Shown here one piece after another: positions 7,940 through 16,000 of a stretch of DNA of 64,000 nt. This DNA comes from Streptomyces collinus (GTDB lineage Bacteria > Actinomycetota > Actinomycetes > Streptomycetales > Streptomycetaceae). The position numbers were made by a program, and so were the translations under genes. Below the pieces are notes generated by a model that saw nothing but the letters and a program-made list of their open reading frames with translations, was not told the DNA's origin and made no database searches. The DNA lies in the NCBI RefSeq assembly GCF_031348265.1, contig NZ_CP133771.1, forward strand, positions 1,302,001-1,366,000, in the 5' to 3' direction. The number at the start of each line of letters is the position of its first letter. Position 1 is the first letter of the stretch.

Positions 7940-9799
7940 CTACGGCAGGGCGCCGGAGTGGAGTGCCGTCACCACGTCGGTCACCGCCGCGGTCGCGGGA
8001 CCGAGGACGTCGGCGCCGGGCCGCCGGCCGGTGTCGCCGGCCTCGGGTTCGGCTTCCTCGCAGCAGCCCACGGGCGCGACCCGCGTCTCGTACCGCTCCT
8101 GGGTCGGTGCCCCCGACCCGCCGCGCGGTGGTTCGGGCCGCTGCCCGGGCGGGGTCTCGCCGTACGGGCGCTGCCCGCGCTCCTCGCGGCTCTCGCGCGG
8201 TGCGTCCTCGGCCCGCTTCCGCCGGGGCTCCTCCGGGCCGCCGATGGCGTCCGGCGGTTCCACCGTCCAGCGTTGCGCCGCGGAGCCGTCGCGACCGGTG
8301 ACGGTCACGTCCCGGCCCTTGCCCGGGGCGAGGGCCAGTCCCCTGCCGCCGCGCGGCAGCAGTTCGCCGCGCACGGTCAGGTCGTAGCGGACGACTCCGG
8401 CGTGCACCAGGCAGCCGGCCAGGACGACCGAGCCCTCGGCGGGGTCGGAACCGAGGCACAGGGTGGGGTCGGCGCCGCTGCGCAGGACGCCGTCCTCCTG
8501 GTACGACCACTGCTGGGACCCGCCCGTTGAGCAGGCGGTCAGCACGATGCGGGCCTCGGCCCGGGCCCGGCCGCCTTGGACGTCGAGGCACAGGCCGTCG
8601 TCGAGGTTGCGCAGGCGCCCCCGGGCCACTTCCGCGGAGCTGCCGGCGGAGGCGGCCGACGGGGCGCCGGCGCCGGCCGACGAGGACCCGTCGGACGAGG
8701 CGGCCGTGGAGTCCGGTTCCCCGGGGGCGGATTCCGCGCCGTCCGGGGCGACGGAGTGACCGCTGACCGCGCCCCAGGTGGCCCGTGGGCCGGCGGTGCC
8801 GCTCTCCTCGGTCCAGCCCCGGGCGGTGAGCAGGGTCGCCAGCAGCACGAGGGAGGTCACCCCGATCGCGGCGGCCAGTGCCTTGGTGTGCCTCCTCGGC
8901 GACAGGGACCGGCCGGTCGCCGGGTCGGCCCGGGGCCGGAAGCGGTGCCGTCCGCCGGCGGGCAGGGCGCTCCGGCCCTCGTCGCGGCCCTGTCGTGACG
9001 CGAGGTAGCGGCGGGCGCCCCAGCCGAGCACCGTCTCCACGAGCAGGTCTTCCAGACCGCCCTCGAAATGGCTGAGCTGTTCAGCGGCGTGACGGCAGTA
9101 GCGGCATGCCATGAGATGCCGCTGCACATCCGGCAGCAGGGCCCCGCCGCGGCGCATCGGAACGTCCAGCAGGCGGTTGTAGTAGCGGCATTCCTGCGAC
9201 GGTGCGAGTTCCCGGTGCGCCCGTACGCATCCCGACCTGAATTGCTCGCGCGCCTGCATCAGTGCGGCCGAAGCCGTGGCGGCGTCCACTCCCAGCAGAC
9301 CGGCCGGTACGGATATGGGCTCGGCCTCGACCTCCGTGTGCCACAGCAGGCATTGGGACGCACCCGGAAGGCCCCGGAAAGCGCGCTCCGCGAGGCGTCG
9401 CCTTTCGGGTGTGCCGGAGCGGGCGGCGCGCAGGCCGCGGGCGCCGACGGTTTTGCGGAGTTCCGGCAGTACTCCGGAAATGCCGTCGTCGGCGGCCCAC
9501 TTCCCGACCGTCTCCCGGACGCTCCTGAGCAGCCGCGGACGCAGGGCGCCACCGCCCGGCCGGGCCAGTTCCTCGCGGAAGGCGGCGGCTGCCGCCATCG
9601 CCGCGGAATCCTGAGAGGACGCCAGGCAGATCACGGCGTACTCGTAGACCGAGCGCCAGTGCCGCGCCAGCAACAGCGCGACGGCGCGCGGTGCTTCGGC
9701 GGGTTCACCGACCCGGGCGAGAAGATTGCGGTCGGACTCCGCGGGCCCCGCTCCGGGTCGTGGCGGGTACGGCGGGCGTGGGGGGTTGGGGGATTGCAC
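7940..9799 (-). CDS. Sigma-factor-like/anti-sigma zinc motif/ricin lectin membrane protein
   Basis: A 619-residue multidomain protein. Residues about 20-200 resemble a degenerate ECF sigma factor: an alpha-helical region-2-like part, then LPGASQCLLWHTEVE leading into a region-4-like helix-turn-helix (VPAGLLGVDAATASAALMQAR). Residues 228-235 are HLMACRYC, the H-x3-C-x2-C motif of ZAS anti-sigma factors. One membrane helix lies at about 306-326. A Ser/Ala/Gly-rich linker follows, then a ricin-type beta-trefoil at about 393-514 with QQW and QRW, and a long charged Pro-rich tail. Topology would put the lectin outside and the sigma/ZAS part inside. A transmembrane sugar sensor is inferred. GTG start with AAGGAAAT upstream. 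Confidence 0.8.
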   Translation of the reverse strand: MQSPNPPRPPYPPRPGAGPAESDRNLLARVGEPAEAPRAVALLLARHWRSVYEYAVICLASSQDSAAMAAAAAFREELARPGGGALRPRLLRSVRETVGKWAADDGISGVLPELRKTVGARGLRAARSGTPERRRLAERAFRGLPGASQCLLWHTEVEAEPISVPAGLLGVDAATASAALMQAREQFRSGCVRAHRELAPSQECRYYNRLLDVPMRRGGALLPDVQRHLMACRYCRHAAEQLSHFEGGLEDLLVETVLGWGARRYLASRQGRDEGRSALPAGGRHRFRPRADPATGRSLSPRRHTKALAAAIGVTSLVLLATLLTARGWTEESGTAGPRATWGAVSGHSVAPDGAESAPGEPDSTAASSDGSSSAGAGAPSAASAGSSAEVARGRLRNLDDGLCLDVQGGRARAEARIVLTACSTGGSQQWSYQEDGVLRSGADPTLCLGSDPAEGSVVLAGCLVHAGVVRYDLTVRGELLPRGGRGLALAPGKGRDVTVTGRDGSAAQRWTVEPPDAIGGPEEPRRKRAEDAPRESREERGQRPYGETPPGQRPEPPRGGSGAPTQERYETRVAPVGCCEEAEPEAGDTGRRPGADVLGPATAAVTDVVTALHSGALP

Positions 9800-9906
9800 G
9801 GAACCATTTCCTTCCAGCCGCAGAACGGCAGGCGAATTGCGCGTCCGTCGGAAAGCAGGTGCGTGATTGGTGCATACCTGTGCCGCGTCAAACGGCGGAC
9901 CCGGCT

Positions 9907-9920
9907 GTGAGGTGGCTCAC
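9907..9920. promoter_or_regulatory. Candidate operator GTGAG-N4-CTCAC
   Basis: A perfect 5-base inverted repeat, GTGAG-GTGG-CTCAC, lies in the 158-base gap between the divergent sigma-like gene (start 9799) and the small ORF at 9958. GTGA/TCAC half-sites occur in operators of several Streptomyces developmental regulators, so a regulatory role is plausible. The regulator is not identified. Confidence 0.3.
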
Positions 9921-9957
9921 TTTCGCACATACGACTCACTGGTAACAAGGAGTTCGC

Positions 9958-10155
9958 ATGACCCGAGTTCAAAACGCGGGAATTTCAGATACGTTACCGA
10001 CGGTATCCGCACCGGCTTTCGAAAACGAGGCCGTCGGGGGCCACAAGTTGTGTGCGCGCAAAGGCGGTTGGTACACGAAATCTCCAACTCCGCAGCGCGC
10101 CCCCATCCGGCTCCCGGCGGGCTCTCAGCTCCGCCCGTCGGCATGGGCCGCATGA
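9958..10155 (+). CDS. Small ORF of unknown function, strong ribosome site
   Basis: A 65-codon frame beginning MTRVQNAGISDTLPT. It is preceded by AAGGAG five bases from the ATG, one of the best ribosome sites in the window. The N-terminal part (to about residue 42, ending GGWYTKS) looks like plausible protein. The C-terminal part (PTPQRAPIRLPAGSQ) looks like random GC-rich translation, so the frame may have lost its original end. I recognise no family. It is divergent from the sigma-like/lectin gene and immediately upstream of the galU remnant, suggesting a rearranged locus. It could be a truncated gene or a genuine small protein. Confidence 0.4.
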   Translation: MTRVQNAGISDTLPTVSAPAFENEAVGGHKLCARKGGWYTKSPTPQRAPIRLPAGSQLRPSAWAA

Positions 10156-10808
10156 GACCACTTCGACCGTGCCTTCGAGCTGGAGCAGGCTTCGCGGCCA
10201 GGGGTGACACCGTGCGGCCGGCCGCGGTGCGCGACCCGGCGCAGCCGGCGAGCATCCACCACATGCGGCAGGGCGAGCCGCTCAGCCTGGGCCACTCTGT
10301 GCTGTGCGCCCGCCGTCATGTCGGCGACCAGCCTTTCGCGGTCCTCCGCGGCCACGACCTGATCGACCCTCGCGAGACTCTGCCGAGCCGGATGCTCGAC
10401 GTCCGCGACCGATGGCCCGGCAGCGTGCTCGCCCTGACGGAGGTCCCGCCCGAGCGGATCCACCGCTACGGCTGCGCCGCCGTCGAACCGACCGGCGAGG
10501 AGGACGTCGTCCGCGTCACGGGCCTGGTCGAGGAGCCGGCCCCGCAGAACGCACCGAACCGCTACGCCCTCATCGGCCGCCACGTCCTCGACCCGGACGT
10601 CTTCACCGCCCTGGAGCGCACCCCGCCCGGCCAGGGCGGCGAGAACCAGCCGGCCGCCGCCCCGTGGGAGCCGGCCGCGGGCGGCACCGTGCACGGGGTC
10701 GTCTTCGAGGATCTGCGTCACGACACCGGCGACAGGGCCGGCCATCTGCGCACGGTGAGCAGGCAGGCCTGCCAACGTCCCGGCCTGGGGCCGGAGTTCG
10801 CGACATGA
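10143..10808 (+). pseudogene. galU-like UTP-glucose-1-phosphate uridylyltransferase remnant
   Basis: The frame reads VRDPAQPASIHHMRQGEP, then LGHSVLCAR, VGDQPFAVLRGHDLIDPRE, LTEVPPERIHRYGCAAVEPT, VTGLVEEPAPQNAPNRYALI, GRHVLDPDVF, GGTVHGVVFEDLRHDTGDRA and ends CQRPGLGPEFAT. This is the order of the C-terminal two thirds of bacterial GalU. The nucleotide-binding N-terminus (with the LPATK region) is absent. Key residues are changed: the usual GDD is GHD, the VEKP lysine is Glu (VEEP), and the GGEIQLTDAL segment is GGENQPAAAP. This looks like a decayed duplicate that cannot make UDP-glucose. The start given is only the first ATG in frame. Confidence 0.75.
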
Positions 10809-10879
10809 CTCAGAGGCTCCCCCGGGGAGCTGGACGGCGCGCGCCCCGGGCACCGGGACGTGGCGGCCCGACATGCGAA

Positions 10880-10902
10880 AGCCCCGGCACCCGGCCGGGG
10901 TC
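10880..10902. terminator. Hairpin between galU remnant and hotdog gene
   Basis: CCCCGG at 10882-10887 pairs with CCGGGG at 10895-10900 around a 7-base loop, between two convergent genes. There is no U-tract, as is usual for Streptomyces terminators. Confidence 0.45.
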
Positions 10903-10923
10903 CCCGCACACGCGACAGCCCGG

Positions 10924-11376
10924 TCAGCTGTTGGGCCGCAGGGTCCACACCACGGTCATCTCGCCGGTGACGGCACCGTCGGCCCGCTGAAGGGCGATGG
11001 CCACCGGGAACTCGGGGCGCTCACCGGCGTCCAGCTGGGCGACGACCTCGGCGGCCGGGCGGCCGAGGGTGGCCGTGGCGGTGACGGCGCCCATCGCCAG
11101 CTTCTTGTAGGAGATCTCGGCGCTGACGGCGAGCGGCACGGCGCGCGAGAGCTGGTCCCCGAACGCGGCCAGCACGATCGCCCCGCTGGCGGACTCGCCG
11201 AGCGTGAACATCGCACCGGCGTGCGGGCCGCCCACGTGGTTGTGGTACTCGGCCTGGTCCGGCAGCGACAGCACCGCCCGCTCCGGCGAGGTCTCCAGGA
11301 ACTGGAGGTTCAGGGTCCGGGCCATGGGCACCGTGGCGGCGAGCATCTCGCCGATGGACATCTGGTCTGCGCTCAT
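10924..11376 (-). CDS. Hotdog-fold protein (PaaI/DUF4442-like thioesterase)
   Basis: A 150-residue protein. The segment YHNHVGGPHAGAMFTLGESASGAIVLAAFGD corresponds to the HGG-x-FxLxE-like helix entrance of hotdog thioesterases. The remainder alternates beta-strands (AVPLAVSAEISYKKLAMGAVTATATL). Family members hydrolyse acyl-CoA or other acyl thioesters in the cytoplasm. The substrate is unknown and the DUF4442 subset has no proven reaction. ATG start at 11376. It stands alone, convergent with the galU remnant and divergent from the Gln-rich membrane protein. Confidence 0.75.
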   Translation of the reverse strand: MSADQMSIGEMLAATVPMARTLNLQFLETSPERAVLSLPDQAEYHNHVGGPHAGAMFTLGESASGAIVLAAFGDQLSRAVPLAVSAEISYKKLAMGAVTATATLGRPAAEVVAQLDAGERPEFPVAIALQRADGAVTGEMTVVWTLRPNS

Positions 11377-11535
11377 GGCCGCATGTTACTCACGAGTAGA
11401 GACGGCTGACCAGGCCGTGTGACGACCGCCGCACCGGTCCGCACGACATCCCCACCGTCCGCTCCCCGGGTTGCTACGTCTCCGTCCACGGGCAGTGACC
11501 GAATCGTGTCCGGGGCACGGCTAGGGTGACTGCTC

Positions 11536-12549
11536 ATGTGGCCAGGACAGCAGCCGCCCGGGGGCGAGCAGAACCCGCAGGCGAACAACCCGTACCAGCA
11601 GCCGGGGTACCAGCAGCCGAATCCGTACCAGCAGCCGGGGTACCAGCAGCAGCCCGGCCCCTATGGGCAGCAGCCGCAGTGGGGCACCCCCGCGCCGGCC
11701 GGGGCGCCGCAGCCCCCGCAGGGCGGTGGCGGCGGCAACCGGACGAAACTGGTCGCGCTCATCGCTGCCACCGCGGTGGTCGTCGCGGCCGGTGTCACCG
11801 GCTTCCTGGTGCTGGGCGGCGACAAGGACGACACCGCGGACGGCGGCAAGAAGGGCAAGAAAGACAAGGCCGCGTCGAGCCCGCCGGCCGAGGAGCCGAG
11901 CGCCGGCGCCACCGGCGACAACCCCCGCGGCGGCGAGGCGGCGCAGCCCACGGTCAAGGGCTGGAAGGTCGTCATCAACCCCAAGTGGGGCACCGCCTTC
12001 GACGTCCCGGCGGACTGGGAGGTGGCCTCCCCGACCTCGTCCGTCTTCTTCGAGGACGAGAAGTCCGACGACGGCAAGCCGCTGATCCTCATGTCGGCAC
12101 CGGCGTTCTACAAGTCCGAGTGGTGCACGAGCGACGACGACAAGGACGGCCGGACCGAGAGCGAGTCACTGGCCGGGGCGGGCACCAAGGGCGCCGACGG
12201 CGCCAAGGACACCGACGAGGTCGCGGTCAACCAGGTGGCCTGGTGGGTGTACGGCGGCTACACGCAGCCGGACAAGAAGAGCGTCAAGGCCGACGACAAG
12301 GCCAAGCCCTACACCACCGCCTCGGGCGTGAAGGGCAGCGTCGCCTGGGCGCACTCGGAGGACACGCCGGACAAGGGCAAGTGCGCGAGCGACGGCAAGG
12401 CGGTCACGTTCGGCTTCAAGAACTCCGCCGGTGACTTCGTCGCGTGGAGCTTCTTCGGCGCCAAGGGCGTCAAGGGCGAGGTGCCCGAGAAGACCGTCCT
12501 GAAGATCCTCAGCACGGTCCGGCTGCATGGCGAGCCGACCGGCGGCTGA
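11536..12549 (+). CDS. Gln/Pro-rich single-span membrane protein, unknown
   Basis: A 337-residue protein in four parts. Residues 1-70 are a low-complexity cytoplasmic segment with repeated NPYQQPGYQQ units. Residues about 71-93 form one membrane helix (KLVALIAATAVVVAAGVTGFLVLGG, ends trimmed). A Lys/Asp-rich linker follows, then an extracellular domain of about 190 residues with two conserved-looking cysteines (SEWCTS, KGKCAS). Gln/Tyr/Pro-rich N-termini are common in actinobacterial cell-surface and signalling proteins. I cannot assign a function. A TAGGGT box eight bases before the ATG suggests leaderless transcription. A strong hairpin follows the stop. Confidence 0.75.
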   Translation: MWPGQQPPGGEQNPQANNPYQQPGYQQPNPYQQPGYQQQPGPYGQQPQWGTPAPAGAPQPPQGGGGGNRTKLVALIAATAVVVAAGVTGFLVLGGDKDDTADGGKKGKKDKAASSPPAEEPSAGATGDNPRGGEAAQPTVKGWKVVINPKWGTAFDVPADWEVASPTSSVFFEDEKSDDGKPLILMSAPAFYKSEWCTSDDDKDGRTESESLAGAGTKGADGAKDTDEVAVNQVAWWVYGGYTQPDKKSVKADDKAKPYTTASGVKGSVAWAHSEDTPDKGKCASDGKAVTFGFKNSAGDFVAWSFFGAKGVKGEVPEKTVLKILSTVRLHGEPTGG

Positions 12550-12565
12550 CCCGGACACGGAACGG

Positions 12566-12594
12566 GCCCGCCCCCCGCGACGGGGGCGGTCCGG
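12566..12594. terminator. Bidirectional hairpin terminator
   Basis: CCGCCCCC (12568-12575) pairs with GGGGGCGG (12582-12589) around a 6-base loop, with further partial pairing outside. It lies just past the stop at 12549 and before the convergent gene ending at 12708. Confidence 0.6.
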
Positions 12595-12707
12595 GCTCAC
12601 CGAAGCATCGCGAGGGGGGATCAGCCCTTCAGGTGCCCGCGGTGGACAGGACCCCGGGAACCGCGCCGCCGGACCACGCCGGTGGCACGCACGGCACCGA
12701 GCCTGCC

Positions 12708-13553
12708 TCAGCCGATGCCGAACGCGCCGTCCGGGGGCACGGGTGACGGCACGGCGTCCGCGTCCCCCACCGGCCGCGCATCGCCGATGAACTCCCGCAG
12801 CCCGGCGCCGTGTTCGACCCGGGCCGGGAAGGCGTCGGCGGCGGTGAGCCGGGCGAGGGCCGCGACGTCGACGGGCTGATGCCCGGCGACGAGCACGGCG
12901 TTCCCGAACCGCCGTCCCCGCAGGACCCCCGGCTCGGCGATCAGCACGAGTTCCTCGAAGGCGGTGGCCAGGGTGGCGAGTTGCGACCGCAGGAAGGCGA
13001 AGGGCGCGGCGTCGGGCAGGTTGGCGAGATAGACCCCGTGTCCCCGCAGCACCCGCGCGGCCTCACGGACGTAGGCGACGGAGGTGAGGTGCGCCGGCAC
13101 CCGCGACCCGCTGAAGACATCCGCGAGGAGAACGTCCGCCGAGGCCGCCGGAGCGTGCTCCAGCCAGACCCGGGCGTCCGCCGTGTGCAGGGCGATGTCC
13201 GCGCCTTCCGGCAGCGGCAGATGCCCGGACACCAGCTCCAGCAGCCCCCGGTCGGCCTCCACGACGTCCTGCCGCGAGCCCGGCCGGGTCACGGCCACGT
13301 ACCGGGGCAGGGTGAGCGCCCCTCCCCCGAGATGCGCCACGTCCAGCGCCCGCCCCGGCTCGGCCACGACATCCAGCACGTGCCCGAGCCGCCGCGTGTA
13401 CTCGAACTCCAGATGCGTCGGTTCATCCAGGTCAACGTACGACTGAGGTGCCCCGTCGACGGTCAGCAGCCAGGCCCGTTCCCGATCGACGTCCGGCATG
13501 AGCTTGGCGGTGCCGTGATCGGTGGTCCTGGTCACGGGAATGGGATCGTTCAC
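12708..13553 (-). CDS. Spermidine-synthase-like (PABS) protein
   Basis: A 281-residue Rossmann-type protein of the polyamine-synthase superfamily. It shows YVDLDEPTHLEFEYTRRLGHVLD, a nucleotide-binding strand DVAHLGGGALTLPRYVA, an acidic strand end (VVEADRGLLEL), ALHTADARVWLE, and DVLLADVFSGSRVPAHLTS. These correspond to the decarboxylated-SAM/putrescine binding strands. Many actinobacterial members are stand-alone and lack proven spermidine synthase activity, so the reaction is uncertain. A nearby SAM-dependent methyltransferase role is the alternative. ATG start at 13553. Confidence 0.78.
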   Translation of the reverse strand: MNDPIPVTRTTDHGTAKLMPDVDRERAWLLTVDGAPQSYVDLDEPTHLEFEYTRRLGHVLDVVAEPGRALDVAHLGGGALTLPRYVAVTRPGSRQDVVEADRGLLELVSGHLPLPEGADIALHTADARVWLEHAPAASADVLLADVFSGSRVPAHLTSVAYVREAARVLRGHGVYLANLPDAAPFAFLRSQLATLATAFEELVLIAEPGVLRGRRFGNAVLVAGHQPVDVAALARLTAADAFPARVEHGAGLREFIGDARPVGDADAVPSPVPPDGAFGIG

Positions 13554-13584
13554 TGCTCCATTGTGCTGTGGGGCGACGCGGTGA

Positions 13585-13638
13585 AGGGGCGCGGGCCTGT
13601 TCCGATAAGCGGCTGCGCCGCGTGGGCGCGACCAGCCC
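13585..13638 (-). repeat. Dispersed 54-base intergenic repeat, copy B
   Basis: Its reverse complement aligns to 3541-3594 with 46 of 54 identical bases and no gaps. It lies between the spermidine-synthase-like gene and the 3' end of tuf3, in the opposite orientation to copy A. The core shared word is GGGCTGGTCGCGC plus CACGCGGCG and AGCCGC. Confidence 0.7.
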
Positions 13639-13664
13639 GGTACGGCCCGCGGTCCCCCACGACC

Positions 13665-14834
13665 TCAGCCCACCACGGTCACGGTCCCCGCCCCGACCGT
13701 TCTGCCACCCTCACGGATGGCGAACCCGAGCCCCGCCTCCAACGGCACGTCCCGCCCCAGCTCCACCGTCATCACCACCGTGTCACCGGGCCGGGCCACC
13801 GCCGCCTCCCCCAGGTCGACGTCCCCGACCACATCCGCGGTACGGATGTAGAACTGCGGCCGGTACCCGCTGGAGAGAGCCGTCGTACGACCGCCCTCAC
13901 GCGCGGACAAGACGTACACCTGCGCGGTGAACCGGCGACTCGGCACGACACTCCCCGGCGCCGCGACGACGTGCCCCCGCCGGACGGCGTCCCGCGGAAC
14001 GCCCCGCAGCAGCATGGCCACGTTGTCCCCGGCCTGCGCCTCGTCCATCGGCTTGCCGAAGGTCTCCAGGCCCGTGACCACCGTCTCGACGGAAGCCCCG
14101 AGCACCTCGACCCGGTCACCGACCCGCACCACACCCCGCTCGACGGCCCCGGTCACCACGGTCCCCCGCCCGGTGATGGTCAGCACGTTCTCCACCGACA
14201 GCAGGAACGGAGCGTCCAGATACCGCTCCGGCATGGGCACGTACGTGTCCACCGCGTCGAGCAGCGCCTCGATCGACGCCGTCCAGCGCGGGTCCCCCTC
14301 CAGCGCCTTCAGACCGGAGACGCGTACGACGGGTACGGAGTCGCCGCCGTAGCCGTGCGCGGTGAGCAGGTCGCGGACCTCCAGCTCGACCAGGTCGGTC
14401 AGCTCCTCGTCCCCCGCGTCGGCCTTGTTGAGGGCGACCACGATGTGGTCGACGCCCACCTGCCGGGCGAGCAGGACGTGTTCGGCGGTCTGCGGCATGA
14501 TCCCGTCGAGCGCGGAGACGACGAGGATCGCCCCGTCGAGCTGGGCGGCGCCGGTGACCATGTTCTTGACGTAGTCGGCGTGGCCCGGCATGTCGACGTG
14601 CGCGTAGTGCCGGGTGTCGGTCTCGTACTCGACGTGCGCGATGTTGATGGTGATGCCGCGCGCCGCCTCCTCGGGCGCCCGGTCGATCCGGTCGAACGGC
14701 ACGAACGCGCCGCTGCCGCGGTCGGCGAGGACCTTGGTGATGGCGGCCGTCAACGTGGTCTTGCCGTGGTCGACATGACCCATCGTGCCGATGTTGAGAT
14801 GCGGTTTCGTACGGATGTAGGCCGTTTTGGACAT
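13665..14834 (-). CDS. tuf3: Elongation factor Tu, divergent third copy (EF-Tu3)
   Basis: A 389-residue GTPase with all G motifs: P-loop GHVDHGKT (residues 19-26), RGITIN switch I (60-65), DMPGH (81-85) with the catalytic His, and NKAD (136-139). Domains 2 and 3 follow, ending [15 protein letters not shown]. It delivers aminoacyl-tRNA to the ribosome. It is shorter and more diverged than the main Streptomyces EF-Tu. The residue matching E. coli Arg373, in the kirromycin-binding interface, is Gly ([10 protein letters not shown]). In S. coelicolor tuf3 is known to be inessential and positively stringent-controlled. The monocistronic position away from rpsL/fusA fits that copy. Confidence 0.93.
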   Translation of the reverse strand: MSKTAYIRTKPHLNIGTMGHVDHGKTTLTAAITKVLADRGSGAFVPFDRIDRAPEEAARGITINIAHVEYETDTRHYAHVDMPGHADYVKNMVTGAAQLDGAILVVSALDGIMPQTAEHVLLARQVGVDHIVVALNKADAGDEELTDLVELEVRDLLTAHGYGGDSVPVVRVSGLKALEGDPRWTASIEALLDAVDTYVPMPERYLDAPFLLSVENVLTITGRGTVVTGAVERGVVRVGDRVEVLGASVETVVTGLETFGKPMDEAQAGDNVAMLLRGVPRDAVRRGHVVAAPGSVVPSRRFTAQVYVLSAREGGRTTALSSGYRPQFYIRTADVVGDVDLGEAAVARPGDTVVMTVELGRDVPLEAGLGFAIREGGRTVGAGTVTVVG

Positions 14835-15186
14835 GGCGGTACCTCGAAGCGTGTGATCGGCGAAGAAGAAGTGGGACCCCGAGTGCCTGCCCGACCCTCC
14901 CCTTGCGGGGTCCGCCGGACGAACCGGAGAGGGTCAGCTTCGGGCGCCGTCCATGACGGCCGTGAGATCGGCGACGGCAGCCTTCGGGGCATCCGTGACC
15001 ACGGATGCTGCGAGGGTGAAGGCGTGCCGGAACATGTCGTCGATCATTGCCGACGCTTTACCGCACGTCGAATGGTTTTAGGTTGCCTGCGCACGAGGCT
15101 GCACGCCCCGTTGCGCACGCCGGCCTGTGACGCTCGTGAGACGAACCATACGGCGATCACACACATTTGTCGGTTAGTGTCACCGG
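14835..15186. other. Gap upstream of tuf3 with a possible 37-codon ORF
   Basis: This 352-base gap must hold the promoters of tuf3 (reverse) and the TVP38 gene (forward). On the reverse strand an ATG frame at 15047-14934 encodes 37 residues (MIDDMFRHAFTLAASVVTDA then PKAAVADLTAVMDGARS) but has no clear ribosome site. An arm pair GACCCTC/GAGGGTC flanks 14893-14936 and could fold. A TAGTGT box at 15175-15180 suggests a leaderless start for the TVP38 gene. Nothing else is evident. Confidence 0.4.
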
Positions 15187-15978
15187 ATGCTCGATGCCAC
15201 CACCCGCTCTGGGGGCACCGCCACGGCCTCTCCCCGGGCCACCGCCGCGGAGCTCGCCGTCGCCGTTCCCCCGGCAACGAACGCCTCGACCGCCGTACCG
15301 ACCCGTTTCGCCGCCCGCTGCACGAGAGTTCTGCTGTCCCCGTGGTCGCGGCTGTCCCTGCTCGTCGCTCTGCTCGGCGCGGGCGCCTGCGGCGTGCTGC
15401 TGTTCGAGCCGCAGCGGCTGCTGACGGAGGGCTGGCCGCCGCAGCTCGGCGGTGCCGCGGCAGCGGCGGTGTTCGCGGTGGCGTACGGCGTGTGCACCGT
15501 GGCGTTCGTGCCGAGGCCACTGCTGAACCTGGCGGCGGGCGCCCTGTTCGGTTCGCAGCTCGGCCTCGGCGTGGCCCTGGCGGGCACGGTGCTGGGCGCC
15601 GGGATCGCCTTCTGCCTGGGCCGGGCGCTGGGGCAGGACGCCCTGCGCCCGCTGCTGCGGGGGCGCTGGCTGAAGGCCGCGGACGGCCAGCTCAGCCGGC
15701 ACGGCTTCCGTTCGATGCTGGCGGTGCGGCTGTTCCCGGGTGTGCCGTTCTGGGCCGCGAACTACTGCGCCTCCGTCTCCCGCATGGGCCTGCTGCCGTT
15801 CCTGCTGGCCACGGGCCTCGGCTCGATCCCGAACACCGCCGCCTACGCCGTCGCGGGCGCCCGTGCCTCCACCCCGACCTCGCCCGCCTTCCTGATCGCC
15901 CTGGCGTGCATCGCCCTGCCCGCGCTGGCGGGCGTGGTGGTGGCCTGGCGCAAGCGGCACCAGCTGCGCCGCCTCTGA
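15187..15978 (+). CDS. TVP38/TMEM64-family (VTT domain) membrane protein
   Basis: A 263-residue protein: a soluble N-terminal 45 residues, then about six membrane helices. The VTT core is marked by VPRPLLNLAAGALFGSQLGLGVALAG, GIAFCLGRALGQDALRP, and HGFRSMLAVRLFPGVPFWAANYCASVSRMGLLPFLLATGLGSIPNTAAY (described by its landmarks). This is related to DedA but belongs to the TVP38 branch. Such proteins are thought to move lipids across the membrane. Probably leaderless (TAGTGT six bases before the ATG). It ends 22 bases from the convergent thiolase gene. Confidence 0.85.
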   Translation: MLDATTRSGGTATASPRATAAELAVAVPPATNASTAVPTRFAARCTRVLLSPWSRLSLLVALLGAGACGVLLFEPQRLLTEGWPPQLGGAAAAAVFAVAYGVCTVAFVPRPLLNLAAGALFGSQLGLGVALAGTVLGAGIAFCLGRALGQDALRPLLRGRWLKAADGQLSRHGFRSMLAVRLFPGVPFWAANYCASVSRMGLLPFLLATGLGSIPNTAAYAVAGARASTPTSPAFLIALACIALPALAGVVVAWRKRHQLRRL

Positions 15979-16000
15979 CGCCCTGTCACACCTGCCCGGG

